Shown one piece after another: positions 24,931-32,360 of a stretch of 35,003 nt of DNA (positions are counted from its first letter, which is position 1; every line of letters starts with the position of its first letter). Under the pieces are notes generated by a model. The model did no database searches and was not told where the DNA came from. It was given only the letters and a program-made list of their open reading frames with translations. Made by a program: the position numbers and the translations under genes. The DNA comes from Nonomuraea lactucae. GTDB taxonomy: Bacteria; Actinomycetota; Actinomycetes; Streptosporangiales; Streptosporangiaceae. The stretch lies in assembly GCF_003313395.1 (NCBI RefSeq), contig NZ_QNFZ01001063.1, forward strand, positions 1 to 35,003, read 5' to 3'.

Positions 24931-25421
24931 GCTTCACCCCCGCTGTCGTCGTACTCGATCTCGCCCTGGATGACCTCGGCTTCGAGGATCACGTCGGTTT
25001 CCGGGTCCGGCATGTTGTGGCGGGCCTGAAGCTGAAGAAGCATGTTGCCTAGCAGGCTGACCATGTCGCTGTCGGCCGCGCCATTACGGTTGATCAGATC
25101 CAGGCCCAGCAGCGAAGAACGCTTGTTGATGATCTTCAGGCAGGTTTCGACGGCGTTGACCTCGCCCTTGAGCACCTTCGGCCAGACCGCGGCCATCATC
25201 CGGTCCAGCCGGTCCAGCTCAAGGTGCAGCAGGTGCTCGGCCGCCATCTGCTCCTGCTTGGCCGCCTTCTGCAGCGCCCGCGTGACATCGGTGCTCGCCG
25301 CCTGCGGGCTGGAGTAGCCCAGCCGCTCCGCGATGAGCGTGGGGCTCACGCCAGCGATGCGCATCTGCAACGCCTGGTGGCGGCGCTTGGAGATCTCCAG
25401 CTTGCGCTGCTGATCAGCCAT
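24927..25421 (-). CDS. terS: terminase small subunit-like DNA-binding protein
   Basis: A 164-residue protein. The N-terminal part holds a helix-turn-helix (RHQALQMRIAGVSPTLIAER, then LGYSSPQAASTDVTRAL), followed by a helical oligomerisation region (LDRLDRMMAAVWPKVLKGEV) and an acidic C-terminal tail that probably contacts the large subunit. It overlaps the large subunit start, the usual arrangement. It recognises the packaging start site. Confidence 0.85.
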   Translation of the reverse strand: MADQQRKLEISKRRHQALQMRIAGVSPTLIAERLGYSSPQAASTDVTRALQKAAKQEQMAAEHLLHLELDRLDRMMAAVWPKVLKGEVNAVETCLKIINKRSSLLGLDLINRNGAADSDMVSLLGNMLLQLQARHNMPDPETDVILEAEVIQGEIEYDDSGGEA

Positions 25422-25456
25422 GAGGGAGCCGCCCTCCTTGCTCGTATGCGGAACCG

Positions 25457-26179
25457 CTAACGATCTGCGTGAATTCTCAGCGCTGCGAGCACGATCTCAG
25501 GCAGCGGCGCCTCACCGTCCCTGGCACGGATCCGGTCGAGCAGCTCGGTCACCTCGGCGTGCTGGGCAGCCGTCAACGTGACGATCAGCTCCACCGTTAT
25601 CCCGGTCTTCGGCCGGGGCGCAGACGGCGCAGCCTCCTCGACGTCGTCCTCGTCGGACTCCTCGTCCTCGAGGTCGCCGTCACCGCCTTCGCCCTCGTCC
25701 TCGGCCGCGGTGGCCGGAGCGGACCGCGCTGGCGGTTGCGGCGTGGCCGCCTCGTCGGCGATGACATCGATCTCGCCCGCCAGGTCGTCGAGCAGGTCCG
25801 CCAGGTCCTCGTCACGCCAGCCGGTCCCGTCGAGGTCGGGCAGCCCTTGCAGCAACTCGACAAGCTTGGTGTCGTCGTAGCCGCCGAACTCTCCGAGCCG
25901 GTTGTCGGCAAGCAGGATGCGCAGCGCGGTGTCGTCGTCTACGTCGAGCACCACGGCGGGGATCTTCTTCAGCCCGGCCTTGGTCGCACCGCGCCAACGG
26001 TGCTCACCCGCGATGATCCGCATCCGCGACGACTGTACGACGACTGAGCCGTAGAAGCCGAACCGCTTGATCGAACCGGCGATGAGGTCTATGTCGCCCC
26101 GGTGGGGGTTGTCAGGGTGCGGCTCCAACTCGTCGACCCGGACCATGCGGTACTCCTGCGTGGCGATCTCCGCCATCAC
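25457..26179 (-). CDS. ParB-like nuclease/CTPase-domain phage protein
   Basis: A 240-residue protein. Residues 10-120 form a ParB N-terminal domain: MVRVDELEPHPDNPH, IAGSIKRFGFYGSVVVQ, then the nucleotide-binding GEHRWRGA (58-65, a variant of GERRxRA) and the ALRILLADNRLGE helix. A very acidic low-complexity stretch follows (about 150-190), then a small C-terminal domain. Unlike chromosomal ParB it lacks an obvious HTH for parS. Such genes are common beside actinophage terminases, where they may help genome processing or host DNA interaction. The GTG at 26179 overlaps the previous stop as GTGA. Confidence 0.85.
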   Translation of the reverse strand: MMAEIATQEYRMVRVDELEPHPDNPHRGDIDLIAGSIKRFGFYGSVVVQSSRMRIIAGEHRWRGATKAGLKKIPAVVLDVDDDTALRILLADNRLGEFGGYDDTKLVELLQGLPDLDGTGWRDEDLADLLDDLAGEIDVIADEAATPQPPARSAPATAAEDEGEGGDGDLEDEESDEDDVEEAAPSAPRPKTGITVELIVTLTAAQHAEVTELLDRIRARDGEAPLPEIVLAALRIHADR

Positions 26180-26436
26180 ATCCCCTCCGCATACGGCGTA
26201 GTGAGGTCGTCGAACGGTACGTGGTCGACCACGTGCGGCAGCTCCGGTTCGACGATCTCGACGGTCTGGTCAGTCACCCAGACGCCCCGCGCGCCGATCT
26301 GCTCGGCGAACACCGCCATGGCAGGCTCCAACCAGCCGTTGTCGTCGCGCTGCACCTGGTCCACGATGAGCGCGAACGGTTCCTCGCTGACACCGCCGAG
26401 CTCCATCAGCGGGAGCCGTAGGATCTGGATGCGCAC
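26176..26436 (-). CDS. hypothetical phage protein
   Basis: An 86-residue, slightly acidic protein, not recognised (MRIQILRLPLMELGGVSEEP, VDQVQRDDNGWLEP, VWVTDQTVEIVEPELP). GTG at 26436 shares one base with the preceding stop (TAGTG) and its own stop overlaps the ParB-like start, so it is translationally embedded in the operon. No membrane segment or catalytic motif. Confidence 0.65.
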   Translation of the reverse strand: MRIQILRLPLMELGGVSEEPFALIVDQVQRDDNGWLEPAMAVFAEQIGARGVWVTDQTVEIVEPELPHVVDHVPFDDLTTPYAEGM

Positions 26437-26723
26437 TACTCGGCCACCGGCGCGTAGCCGCGCTCGAAAACTGACCGCGGCGTAGGCCAGAACGCGCCGC
26501 TGCCGTCGTGCACAATGTAGTCGCCCAGCGCCGCCCGCCGCATGCCCTCAGGGGTCTGCACGTCGAGGTACTCGGCGGACCGGCCCGGGAGCGCAGGTTG
26601 GCCGACGATGCCGCGCAGCTTGGAGTGTTCGTTGATCCACTTCACGATGTCGTCCAGGTCGTAGCCGTTCACCTCGACCGCCTCGACGATGTCGTTGGTC
26701 GGGTTGTAGTGCTTGACCTCCAT
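26436..26723 (-). CDS. conserved small phage protein (GDYIV...FWP motif), first gene of the late operon
   Basis: A 95-residue protein. The C-terminal pattern GDYIVHDGSGAFWPTPRSVFERGY matches a phage family recognised by GDYIVRGVxGEFYP...FExTYE; function unknown. The N-terminal half (DLDDIVKWINEHSKL) is helical. The ATG at 26723 has GGAGG 7 nt upstream. It is the first leftward gene after the divergent promoter region. Confidence 0.75.
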   Translation of the reverse strand: MEVKHYNPTNDIVEAVEVNGYDLDDIVKWINEHSKLRGIVGQPALPGRSAEYLDVQTPEGMRRAALGDYIVHDGSGAFWPTPRSVFERGYAPVAE

Positions 26724-26777
26724 GCTCAGGCCTCCAAATCAATGCCGAGGTTCACAAGACTTGCCGACGAGGTCTTT

Positions 26778-26800
26778 CTCTACCTAGGGGCTTGGTAGAG
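26778..26800. promoter_or_regulatory. candidate PadR operator in divergent promoter region
   Basis: CTCTACC (26778-26784) and GGTAGAG (26794-26800) form a perfect 7-bp inverted repeat with a 9-bp spacer, ending 8 nt before the PadR start. A TAGAGT at 26796 could be the -10 of a leaderless PadR transcript. The palindrome lies within the 85-bp gap between the PadR gene and the first gene of the late operon, so it could control both directions. Confidence 0.55.
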
Positions 26801-26808
26801 TACGACCC

Positions 26809-27150
26809 ATGTCTCAACAGGCAGGGCCGCGCATGACGCTGCCCACTCAACTGGTTCTTCGAGCCCTGCTCGAAGAACCCGACCGCGAGATGTACGGGTT
26901 GGAGATCTGCGCTGTAGCCGGGCTGCCGACGGGCACCATCCATCCGATCCTCGCCCGCTTTGAGGGGCTGGGCTGGCTGACGTCCCGCTGGGAAGAAGGC
27001 GATCCTCATGAGCAAGGCCGCCCACGCCGCCGCTACTACCGGCTTACGCCAGACGGAATGGAGAAGGCTCGCCAGGCACTCGCCAATGCGCAAAACAAGG
27101 TGGCCCACCTTCAGCACATGAGAGGCCGACTGGCCGGAGGTGCGGCTTGA
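26809..27150 (+). CDS. PadR-family transcriptional regulator
   Basis: A 113-residue winged-helix regulator: MTLPTQLVLRALLEEPDREM is the first helix, YGLEICAVAGLPTGTIHPIL the recognition region, and LGWLTSRWEEGDP...GRPRRRYYRLTPDG the wing. The C-terminal helix serves for dimerisation. PadR proteins are generally autorepressors released by small ligands. There is no ribosome site before ATG 26809, suggesting leaderless translation. It is co-transcribed with the next gene through a TTGA overlap and divergent from the late operon. Confidence 0.9.
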   Translation: MSQQAGPRMTLPTQLVLRALLEEPDREMYGLEICAVAGLPTGTIHPILARFEGLGWLTSRWEEGDPHEQGRPRRRYYRLTPDGMEKARQALANAQNKVAHLQHMRGRLAGGAA

Positions 27151-28067
27151 TCTCCCCCGGACTCAATCCCACCAAAAGAGCGAGAAAAGCCGCGTCCATG
27201 GTTCGCTTTCTCGCCCTCGGGCTCGTCAAAGATTTTGAGCTGCTGCTCAAGCTGGTCCGTGACGGCGGCAGAACACCCGAGAGCCGAGACCAGAGTCAAC
27301 AACTTGCGAAAACGTCTCAACGAGTACAAGAGCTTCTCGCTAGCCTAGAAGTCCTTCAACATTATGATCCTGGCATTTGGAATAAATGCCTTCCACCCAT
27401 TCTTGCTCTCGACTCACTAAGGACGTCATCTCGGATAGAGCAGATCATAGCTGTTGAAGGAGCAATTGAGGGTGCTCTAATTTTGGCAAAAGTCATGAGC
27501 GGCATGATTGAGCCCCTGCCGCCAACCGAGGTGTCGTACTCGCTGCGTCCTTCGTCGCGCATAATGCAATCCGCAGGCCGGCTGAACAGAAGACACGAGC
27601 CGGTTGCGGCGGCAAACTCGGCTGCACGGATCGTCGCCCTCTCGATGCACATTCTTCCGGTTGAGCATAGAACCCGCTATAGCGAGGAGATCCGGAGCGA
27701 GCTTTATGACCTCGCTCAGATGAAAGCTACGCCTGCCATGCAGATCTACTATGCTTTCCGTCAATTCGGCAGAATATGGGCTTTGCGTGGCGCGCTTAAG
27801 CGACCAGCAACGCGCCCTTCGGAAAAGCTGTTCCGAGCAATGTGTTGGGTGCTTTCCTCAGAGCGTCGCACTTGGCTATTTATCGGGACTGTGACAATAG
27901 CGGCCTTGATCGACGTAGTCATGAGGCAGGGTTGGGGATCCGCGCCGCTCGCAGCTCCTGCCGCCTGGCTTTTTCACAGCGGCGCCAAGTGGCTTCGGCG
28001 ACGGCTTGGGATTATGGTTATCGGGGACAACGAGAAGGACGACAATAGTAGCAGCCCTATCGATTGA
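27147..28067 (+). CDS. membrane protein coupled to PadR regulator, AT-richer than neighbours
   Basis: A 306-residue protein of unknown function. The N-terminal ~230 residues are helical, with VRFLALGLVKDFELLLKLV and the segment HRTRYSEEIRSELYDLAQ, a motif I associate with membrane proteins encoded beside actinomycete PadR genes. One clear membrane segment (about 242-262, WLFIGTVTIAALIDVVM) and a second weaker one (about 270-288) precede a charged tail. TTG at 27147 overlaps the PadR stop as TTGA and has GGAGG 6 nt upstream, so translation is coupled. Base composition from about 27180 to 28070 is visibly more AT-rich than the window, suggesting separate origin. It overlaps the methylase stop by 11 nt. 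Confidence 0.7.
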   Translation: MISPGLNPTKRARKAASMVRFLALGLVKDFELLLKLVRDGGRTPESRDQSQQLAKTSQRVQELLASLEVLQHYDPGIWNKCLPPILALDSLRTSSRIEQIIAVEGAIEGALILAKVMSGMIEPLPPTEVSYSLRPSSRIMQSAGRLNRRHEPVAAANSAARIVALSMHILPVEHRTRYSEEIRSELYDLAQMKATPAMQIYYAFRQFGRIWALRGALKRPATRPSEKLFRAMCWVLSSERRTWLFIGTVTIAALIDVVMRQGWGSAPLAAPAAWLFHSGAKWLRRRLGIMVIGDNEKDDNSSSPID

Positions 28068-28842
28068 TCCACACTGACTCGGTGGCGTGGCGCCGCTCGT
28101 CCGAACTGGAAGCCCGAACGCGATAGTCGATGCGGCGCCACGCTCCGAGCAGTTTGTCGTACATGGCCGAGCGGTAGCCGGACAGCACGATGGTGCTCTT
28201 GCACTCCACGAGGAGCTGGAGCAGCCGTTCGTGCTCGGGCTCGCGGTCCATCTCCTTCACATAGTGGCCGGACCCGAAGGCGTTTCTCGTGCTGCGGAGA
28301 TAGGGCGGGTCCACGTACATCGCAGTCTGCGGTGAGTCCATCCGCGAGATGAGCTCGGCCGCGTCGCAGTTCTCGACGAACGCCTCCCGCAGCCGCGCGG
28401 CGTGCCAGCGCAGCGCCGCGGCAGCGCGCTTCGACCCCGCGGGGTTGTTCACTCGGGTGCGGCTCGTTGGCCTGCGCCAGGATGCGCCGGCCTCGCCACT
28501 GCGGGACTGGGTGCACTGGATCCACCAGCGGCGGGCTCGCTCAAGGTCCGTCGCGGTGGTGTCGTTGAGCTCGGCGGCCTGGTGCTCGGCACGGGCGTAC
28601 GGCGTCAGCTCGACCGCGCGGATCAGCGCCCGCGGCTGGTCGCGCAGCGTCTTCATGAAGGCGACGAGATCGCCATTGATGTCATTGATCGTCTCGATCT
28701 GCACCGGCTTCTTCGCGAAGAACACCGCGGCGCTGCCCGCGAACGGCTCGCAGTACACCTCGTGCGGCCCCAGCAGCCCAGCCAGGAAAGGGGCCAGCCT
28801 GCCCTTGGCGCCGTAGTACTGGAACGGAGGGCGCAGCGCCAC
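28057..28842 (-). CDS. dam: DNA adenine methylase, D12 class
   Basis: A 261-residue N6-adenine methyltransferase with the class alpha motif order: YYGAKGRL (9-16, variant of the S-adenosylmethionine-binding FxGxK), EPFAGSAAVFF (32-42), NDINGDLV (53-60) and the catalytic DPPY (178-181). The target recognition part lies between residues 90 and 165. GTG at 28842 has GAGGAGGG upstream. Phage-borne Dam-type enzymes usually protect phage DNA from host restriction; the recognition sequence is not readable here. No matching endonuclease is adjacent, so it is an orphan methylase. Confidence 0.9.
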   Translation of the reverse strand: MALRPPFQYYGAKGRLAPFLAGLLGPHEVYCEPFAGSAAVFFAKKPVQIETINDINGDLVAFMKTLRDQPRALIRAVELTPYARAEHQAAELNDTTATDLERARRWWIQCTQSRSGEAGASWRRPTSRTRVNNPAGSKRAAAALRWHAARLREAFVENCDAAELISRMDSPQTAMYVDPPYLRSTRNAFGSGHYVKEMDREPEHERLLQLLVECKSTIVLSGYRSAMYDKLLGAWRRIDYRVRASSSDERRHATESVWINR

Positions 28843-29008
28843 GGGACCCTCCTCGCTATGGTGACGGAGTGGACGATTCGATCAGGCGTACGAACGGGTC
28901 GAACCCGTACGACGAGGAGGCGTATCCGGTCGCGATACCGCCGCTGGTCTCGTACGCGCCGCGATGAGTTCGACGACCGCGCTGTGTTCCTGCTCGCTCG
29001 GCGTCAGG

Positions 29009-29199
29009 TCGGACCTGTCAGGTCCGCGCCGATGTGACCGATCCCACGGAGATGTGGCCAGGCATGTGGCCAGTTCGCTCTGATGTGGCCAATCCGCAGG
29101 CCGTACGCGTACGGCTTCGTCCCTGGATTGAGCGAAGCGCTCGCTATGGGCCTGTCGGTAAGGCTGGCCTCACCAGCCGCCATCTGCTGCGTTCGCGCA
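29009..29199 (+). repeat. left inverted repeat of the ArsR/SulP unit
   Basis: Outer block 29009-29039 matches the complement of 32543-32513 (26/31). Inner block 29148-29199 matches the complement of 32412-32361 (45/52) including two exact 16-mers. Between them are three ATGTGGCCA direct repeats (near 29051, 29064 and 29082) that could be transposase-binding sites, and a 16-bp palindrome at 29100-29115. The stretch 28843-29008 to its left shows no gene I can support. Confidence 0.7.
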
Positions 29200-29236
29200 C
29201 GTGAGCTGGGTCGGCACAGTCGATCGGCGGAGCGTC

Positions 29237-29252
29237 TTGCGAATGTTCGCAA
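29237..29252. promoter_or_regulatory. candidate ArsR operator
   Basis: TTGCGAA-TG-TTCGCAA is a perfect 7-bp inverted repeat with a 2-bp centre, located 44 nt before the first gene of the ArsR/SulP operon. ArsR-family repressors typically bind such short-spaced palindromes over their own promoter, so autoregulation is likely. Confidence 0.65.
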
Positions 29253-29295
29253 TTTAGTACATCCTGCATCAGTGAGTTCTGACGCAGGAGGTGTG

Positions 29296-29517
29296 GTGAG
29301 TCAGTCGTTCGTCGCCGCGGTGCAGGAGCGAGCGGCCCGCGCGTGGGCCGCTCTGGATGCCGCACGCCACGACGGCGATGCCGATCAGGTGCTGCTGGCC
29401 GAAGCGGACTGGGAGGACGTGCAGCGCTTCGCACGACGCCATGGCGTCCAGATCGGCTCGCCGGCCGAGGTGCCCGGCGAAGGGGGCGCCGATCGGGTGG
29501 ATGGGCAGGCGTGGTGA
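29296..29517 (+). CDS. small protein upstream of ArsR regulator
   Basis: A 73-residue helical, acidic protein (QSFVAAVQERAARAWAALDA, VLLAEADWEDVQRFARRHGV), not recognised. GTG 29296 has an AGGAGG site 4 nt upstream and the stop overlaps the ArsR GTG as GTGA, giving translational coupling. Its position between operator and regulator suggests a role in the operon's control or in transporter function, but that is inference. Confidence 0.6.
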   Translation: MSQSFVAAVQERAARAWAALDAARHDGDADQVLLAEADWEDVQRFARRHGVQIGSPAEVPGEGGADRVDGQAW

Positions 29518-29882
29518 ACTCCGTTCCCTTGTATGAGGCCAAGGCCGAACTGTTTCGGCTGCTGGGCCACCCGGTGCGGATCCGGGTGCTGGAGCTGCTG
29601 CAGAACGAACCCATGCCGGTCCGGGATTTGTTGGCCGCTATCGAGGTTGAGGCGACCGGGTTGTCTCAGCACCTGGCCGTGTTGCGGCGCTCGGGCATGG
29701 TCAGCGCGCATCGCGACGGCTCCACAGTGGTCTACAGCCTGTCCGGCGGGGATGTGGCCGAGCTGCTGCGCGCCGCCCGCCAGTTGCTCACCCACAAGTT
29801 GGCGGGCCAGCATGAGCTGCTCGATGAGCTGCTGAAGGCGCAGGCCGGTTCGGCAACTGGTTCGGGGGCTGGCGCGTTGTGA
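29514..29882 (+). CDS. ArsR-family winged-helix repressor without cysteines
   Basis: A 122-residue ArsR-type regulator: YEAKAELFRLLGHPVRIRVL opens the fold, followed by PVRDLLAAIEVEATGLSQHL (recognition helix) and the wing HRDGSTVVYSL. Notably it contains no cysteine, so the classical metal-thiolate sensor sites of ArsR/CadC/BigR are absent; a His/Glu pair lies in the last helix (LTHKLAGQHELLDELL). It probably represses the operon from the palindrome at 29237-29252. GTG 29514 gives a 4-nt overlap with the previous gene; GTG 29511 is an alternative. Confidence 0.88.
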   Translation: MNSVPLYEAKAELFRLLGHPVRIRVLELLQNEPMPVRDLLAAIEVEATGLSQHLAVLRRSGMVSAHRDGSTVVYSLSGGDVAELLRAARQLLTHKLAGQHELLDELLKAQAGSATGSGAGAL

Positions 29883-31660
29883 GCTCCGTAGTGTCCTCGG
29901 GCTGGGCCCGTATGCGTTCGGTGCTGCCCGAACGCGACAAGCTGGCCGCGATGGGCCGTCATCCCCGCCGGGATCTGCTGGCCGGGTTGACGGTGGCGAT
30001 CGTGGCGTTGCCGCTGGCGCTGGGATTCGGTATCTCCTCGGGGATGGGCGCGGCGGCGGGCCTGGCCACCGCGGTGATCGCGGGCGCGCTGGCCGCCGCC
30101 TTCGGCGGGTCCGGGCTGCAGGTATCCGGGCCGACCGGGGCGATGACCGTGGTGCTGGTGCCGATCGTGCACACCTACGGCGCCTCGGGGGTGCTAACGG
30201 TCGGGATGCTGGCCGGGCTGATGCTGATCGCGTTGGCGCTGGCCCGGGCGGGCCGGTATATGGCGCTGGTGCCCGCGCCGGTGGTGGAGGGTTTCACTCT
30301 CGGCATCGCCTGTGTCATCGCGCTGCAGCAGATCCCGTCCGCGCTCGGCGTGCCGATCCCTGACGGCGACCGGGTACTGGTGGTGGCCTGGCACGCCGTG
30401 CAAACCTTCCTGGCCGAGCCGTCTTGGTGGGCGCCGGTGATCACGCTGGCGGTGACCGGGCTGATGCTGGCCGGTGCCCGCTGGCGGCCCACCGTGCCGT
30501 TCTCGCTGCTTGCGGTGGTGGCCGTCACCGTGGTGACAGAGCTGACCCAGGCGCCGCTGACCCGGATCGGCGCGTTGCCCGCCGGGCTGCCCGCACCGTC
30601 ACTGGCCTTCCTCGATGTAGCGGCACTCGGCTCGCTGCTGGCCCCCGCTGTGGCCGTGGCTGCGCTGGCCGCGCTGGAGTCGCTGCTGTCGGCGGCGGTG
30701 GCCGATGGCATGAGCGTCAGCCACAAGCACGATGCGGACCGCGAGCTGTTCGGCCAGGGGCTGGCCAACCTGTTCACCCCGTTGTTCGGTGGCGTGCCGG
30801 CCACCGGCGCCATCGCTCGCACCGCGGTCAACGTGCGTTCCGGCGCCACCTCCCGGCTGGCCGCGTTCGCCCACGCCGCGATCCTCGCCGTGATCGTCTA
30901 CCTGGGGGCCGGTTTGGTCGCCCGCATCCCGCTGGCCGCGCTGGCCGGGGTGTTGCTGGCCACCGCTGTGCGGATGGTCGAGGTCGGCTCGGTCAAGGCG
31001 ATGGCTCGCGCCACCCGCGGCGACGCGATCGTGCTGGCGCTGACGGCGCTGGCCACGCTGGCCTTGGATCTGGTCCAGGCGGTCATCCTCGGGCTGATCG
31101 TGGCCGGCGCGCTGGCGTTGCGCGCCATCGCGCGCAACGTCCGCCTGGATGAGACCCCGATCCGCGCCGATCTGCCGGGGGATCACACCGAGCAGGAGCA
31201 CGCGCTGCTGGCCGAGCACATCGTCGCCTACCGGCTGGACGGCCCGCTGTTCTTCGCCGCCGCCCACCGCTTCTTGCTGGAGCTGTCGGAGGTTGCCGCC
31301 GTCTCCGTGGTGATCTTGCGGATGTCGCGTGTCACCACCGTCGACGCCAGCGGCGCGCTCATCCTGGGCGATGCCATCATCCGGCTGGAACGCCGCGGGA
31401 TCACCGTGTACGTCTCCGGCATCCGCGATGGCCACCACCAGGCATTGCACGCCCTGGGCGTGATCGCCCGGCTCGATGCGGCCGGGCACGTGTTCGCCTC
31501 CACCCCCGAGGCCATCACCGCCGCCCGTGACCACATGTGTCATCACGGAATGCTGCCAGACACCCCCGGCCTTCCTTCCGACACCGTGCCACCACGCAAC
31601 CCGTTACGGGAAAGAGGTGTTCCAGGTGAAGACGCGGTCGCCTCGCCCGGCCGCCCATAG
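29879..31660 (+). CDS. SulP-family anion transporter with C-terminal STAS domain
   Basis: A 593-residue integral membrane protein. The membrane part (about 25-430) has the SulP landmarks DLLAGLTVAIVALPLALGFG, GGSGLQVSGPTGAMTVV and FTLGIACVIALQQIPSALG, with ten or more hydrophobic helices. The C-terminal cytoplasmic region (about 450-560) is a STAS domain with the strand/helix core VVILRMSRVTTVDASGALIL. SulP proteins move sulfate, bicarbonate or related anions; substrate is undetermined here. GTG 29879 overlaps the ArsR stop as GTGA. Expected to be derepressed when the ArsR ligand appears. Confidence 0.92.
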   Translation: MSSVVSSGWARMRSVLPERDKLAAMGRHPRRDLLAGLTVAIVALPLALGFGISSGMGAAAGLATAVIAGALAAAFGGSGLQVSGPTGAMTVVLVPIVHTYGASGVLTVGMLAGLMLIALALARAGRYMALVPAPVVEGFTLGIACVIALQQIPSALGVPIPDGDRVLVVAWHAVQTFLAEPSWWAPVITLAVTGLMLAGARWRPTVPFSLLAVVAVTVVTELTQAPLTRIGALPAGLPAPSLAFLDVAALGSLLAPAVAVAALAALESLLSAAVADGMSVSHKHDADRELFGQGLANLFTPLFGGVPATGAIARTAVNVRSGATSRLAAFAHAAILAVIVYLGAGLVARIPLAALAGVLLATAVRMVEVGSVKAMARATRGDAIVLALTALATLALDLVQAVILGLIVAGALALRAIARNVRLDETPIRADLPGDHTEQEHALLAEHIVAYRLDGPLFFAAAHRFLLELSEVAAVSVVILRMSRVTTVDASGALILGDAIIRLERRGITVYVSGIRDGHHQALHALGVIARLDAAGHVFASTPEAITAARDHMCHHGMLPDTPGLPSDTVPPRNPLRERGVPGEDAVASPGRP

Positions 31661-31697
31661 CGAAGTGCCGATTTGCCGATAGGCATCGGCACTTCGC
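31660..31697 (+). terminator. 13-bp stem-loop ending the SulP operon
   Basis: GCGAAGTGCCGAT (31660-31672) pairs perfectly with ATCGGCACTTCGC (31685-31697) around a 12-nt loop, starting at the last base of the SulP stop codon. No U-tract, as common in high-GC Gram-positives. Strong candidate terminator. The next 160 bp show no gene. Confidence 0.75.
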
Positions 31698-31860
31698 CGG
31701 TTTCGGGGACCTTCTGATGCCGGTTCGTCCAGGATGGAAGGGCCTCTCGGGGAGGAAAATGCCGCCTCCGGCTGTTCTCGGCACTTTCCGCGCAGACAAG
31801 CCCGCGGCGGCCGGCAGGCCGCCATCTTCCTTGAGCGTAGAAGAGGGATCGGCACCCCGA

Positions 31861-32252
31861 TGGCGCGCACCCTGGACGAAGACGAGCTGATCGAGCATTG
31901 GCTGCTGATCGGCAAGGAGCCGGATCTGCTGACCGGCCGGACCCGCCCGTCCAAGCTGGCGCTGGCGTTGGGGCTGAAGGCCGCACCGCCGAGCGCCACC
32001 GGGCGCAGATCCGCACATTCCTGAACTTCGGCGAATGCACCGTGGCCGATGCCGAACGGCTGACGCACTGGCTGGCCACCAACGTGTGCGAGCGGGAGCG
32101 GCGAGCCGATCGGGTGCGTGAGGCGCTGCTGGCTCAACTGCGGGAGGAACGCCTGGAGCGGCGACCCGCCTGCGAATCAGTCAGCTGATCGGCTCAGCGC
32201 TGAGCCGCTCCGAAACGGCCCTGACCACGAAGATCGTCCCCCGGATGCCGCA
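31861..32252 (+). pseudogene. tnpA: remnant of a Tn3-family transposase (DUF4158 N-terminus)
   Basis: The start MARTLDEDELIEHWLLIGKE and RPSKLALALGLK are typical of the N-terminus of Tn3-family TnpA. After a deletion and frame change the next recognisable block is RAQIRTFLNFGECTVADAER, THWLATNVCERERRADRVRE and ALLAQLREERLE. A second frame change is followed by QLIGSALSRSETALTTKIV. Roughly 30-40 residues of the usual sequence are missing between the first two blocks, and everything beyond about 120 residues, including the DDE catalytic part, is gone. The gene is therefore dead but identifies the family. Confidence 0.8.
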
Positions 32253-32360
32253 CCTCGCTGGAGATCCACTCCAAAATTGCGCTCGGACCCGCCCAGGAAA
32301 CCTACGACGGCGTCATCGACCAGTTCCCCGTGTAGATAACCTTTAACACCCCTGTCTACC

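Noticed and set aside
28896-28916. tRNA T-arm-like sequence (ACGGGT CGA ACCCGT)
   Set aside because: Loop is too short for a T-arm, and no acceptor, anticodon or D-arm partner is present around it.
30599-31546. 315-codon open frame antisense to the SulP gene
   Set aside because: Composition is that of a shadow (His/Gln/Gly/Arg-rich) and the sense frame is a clear SulP/STAS transporter.
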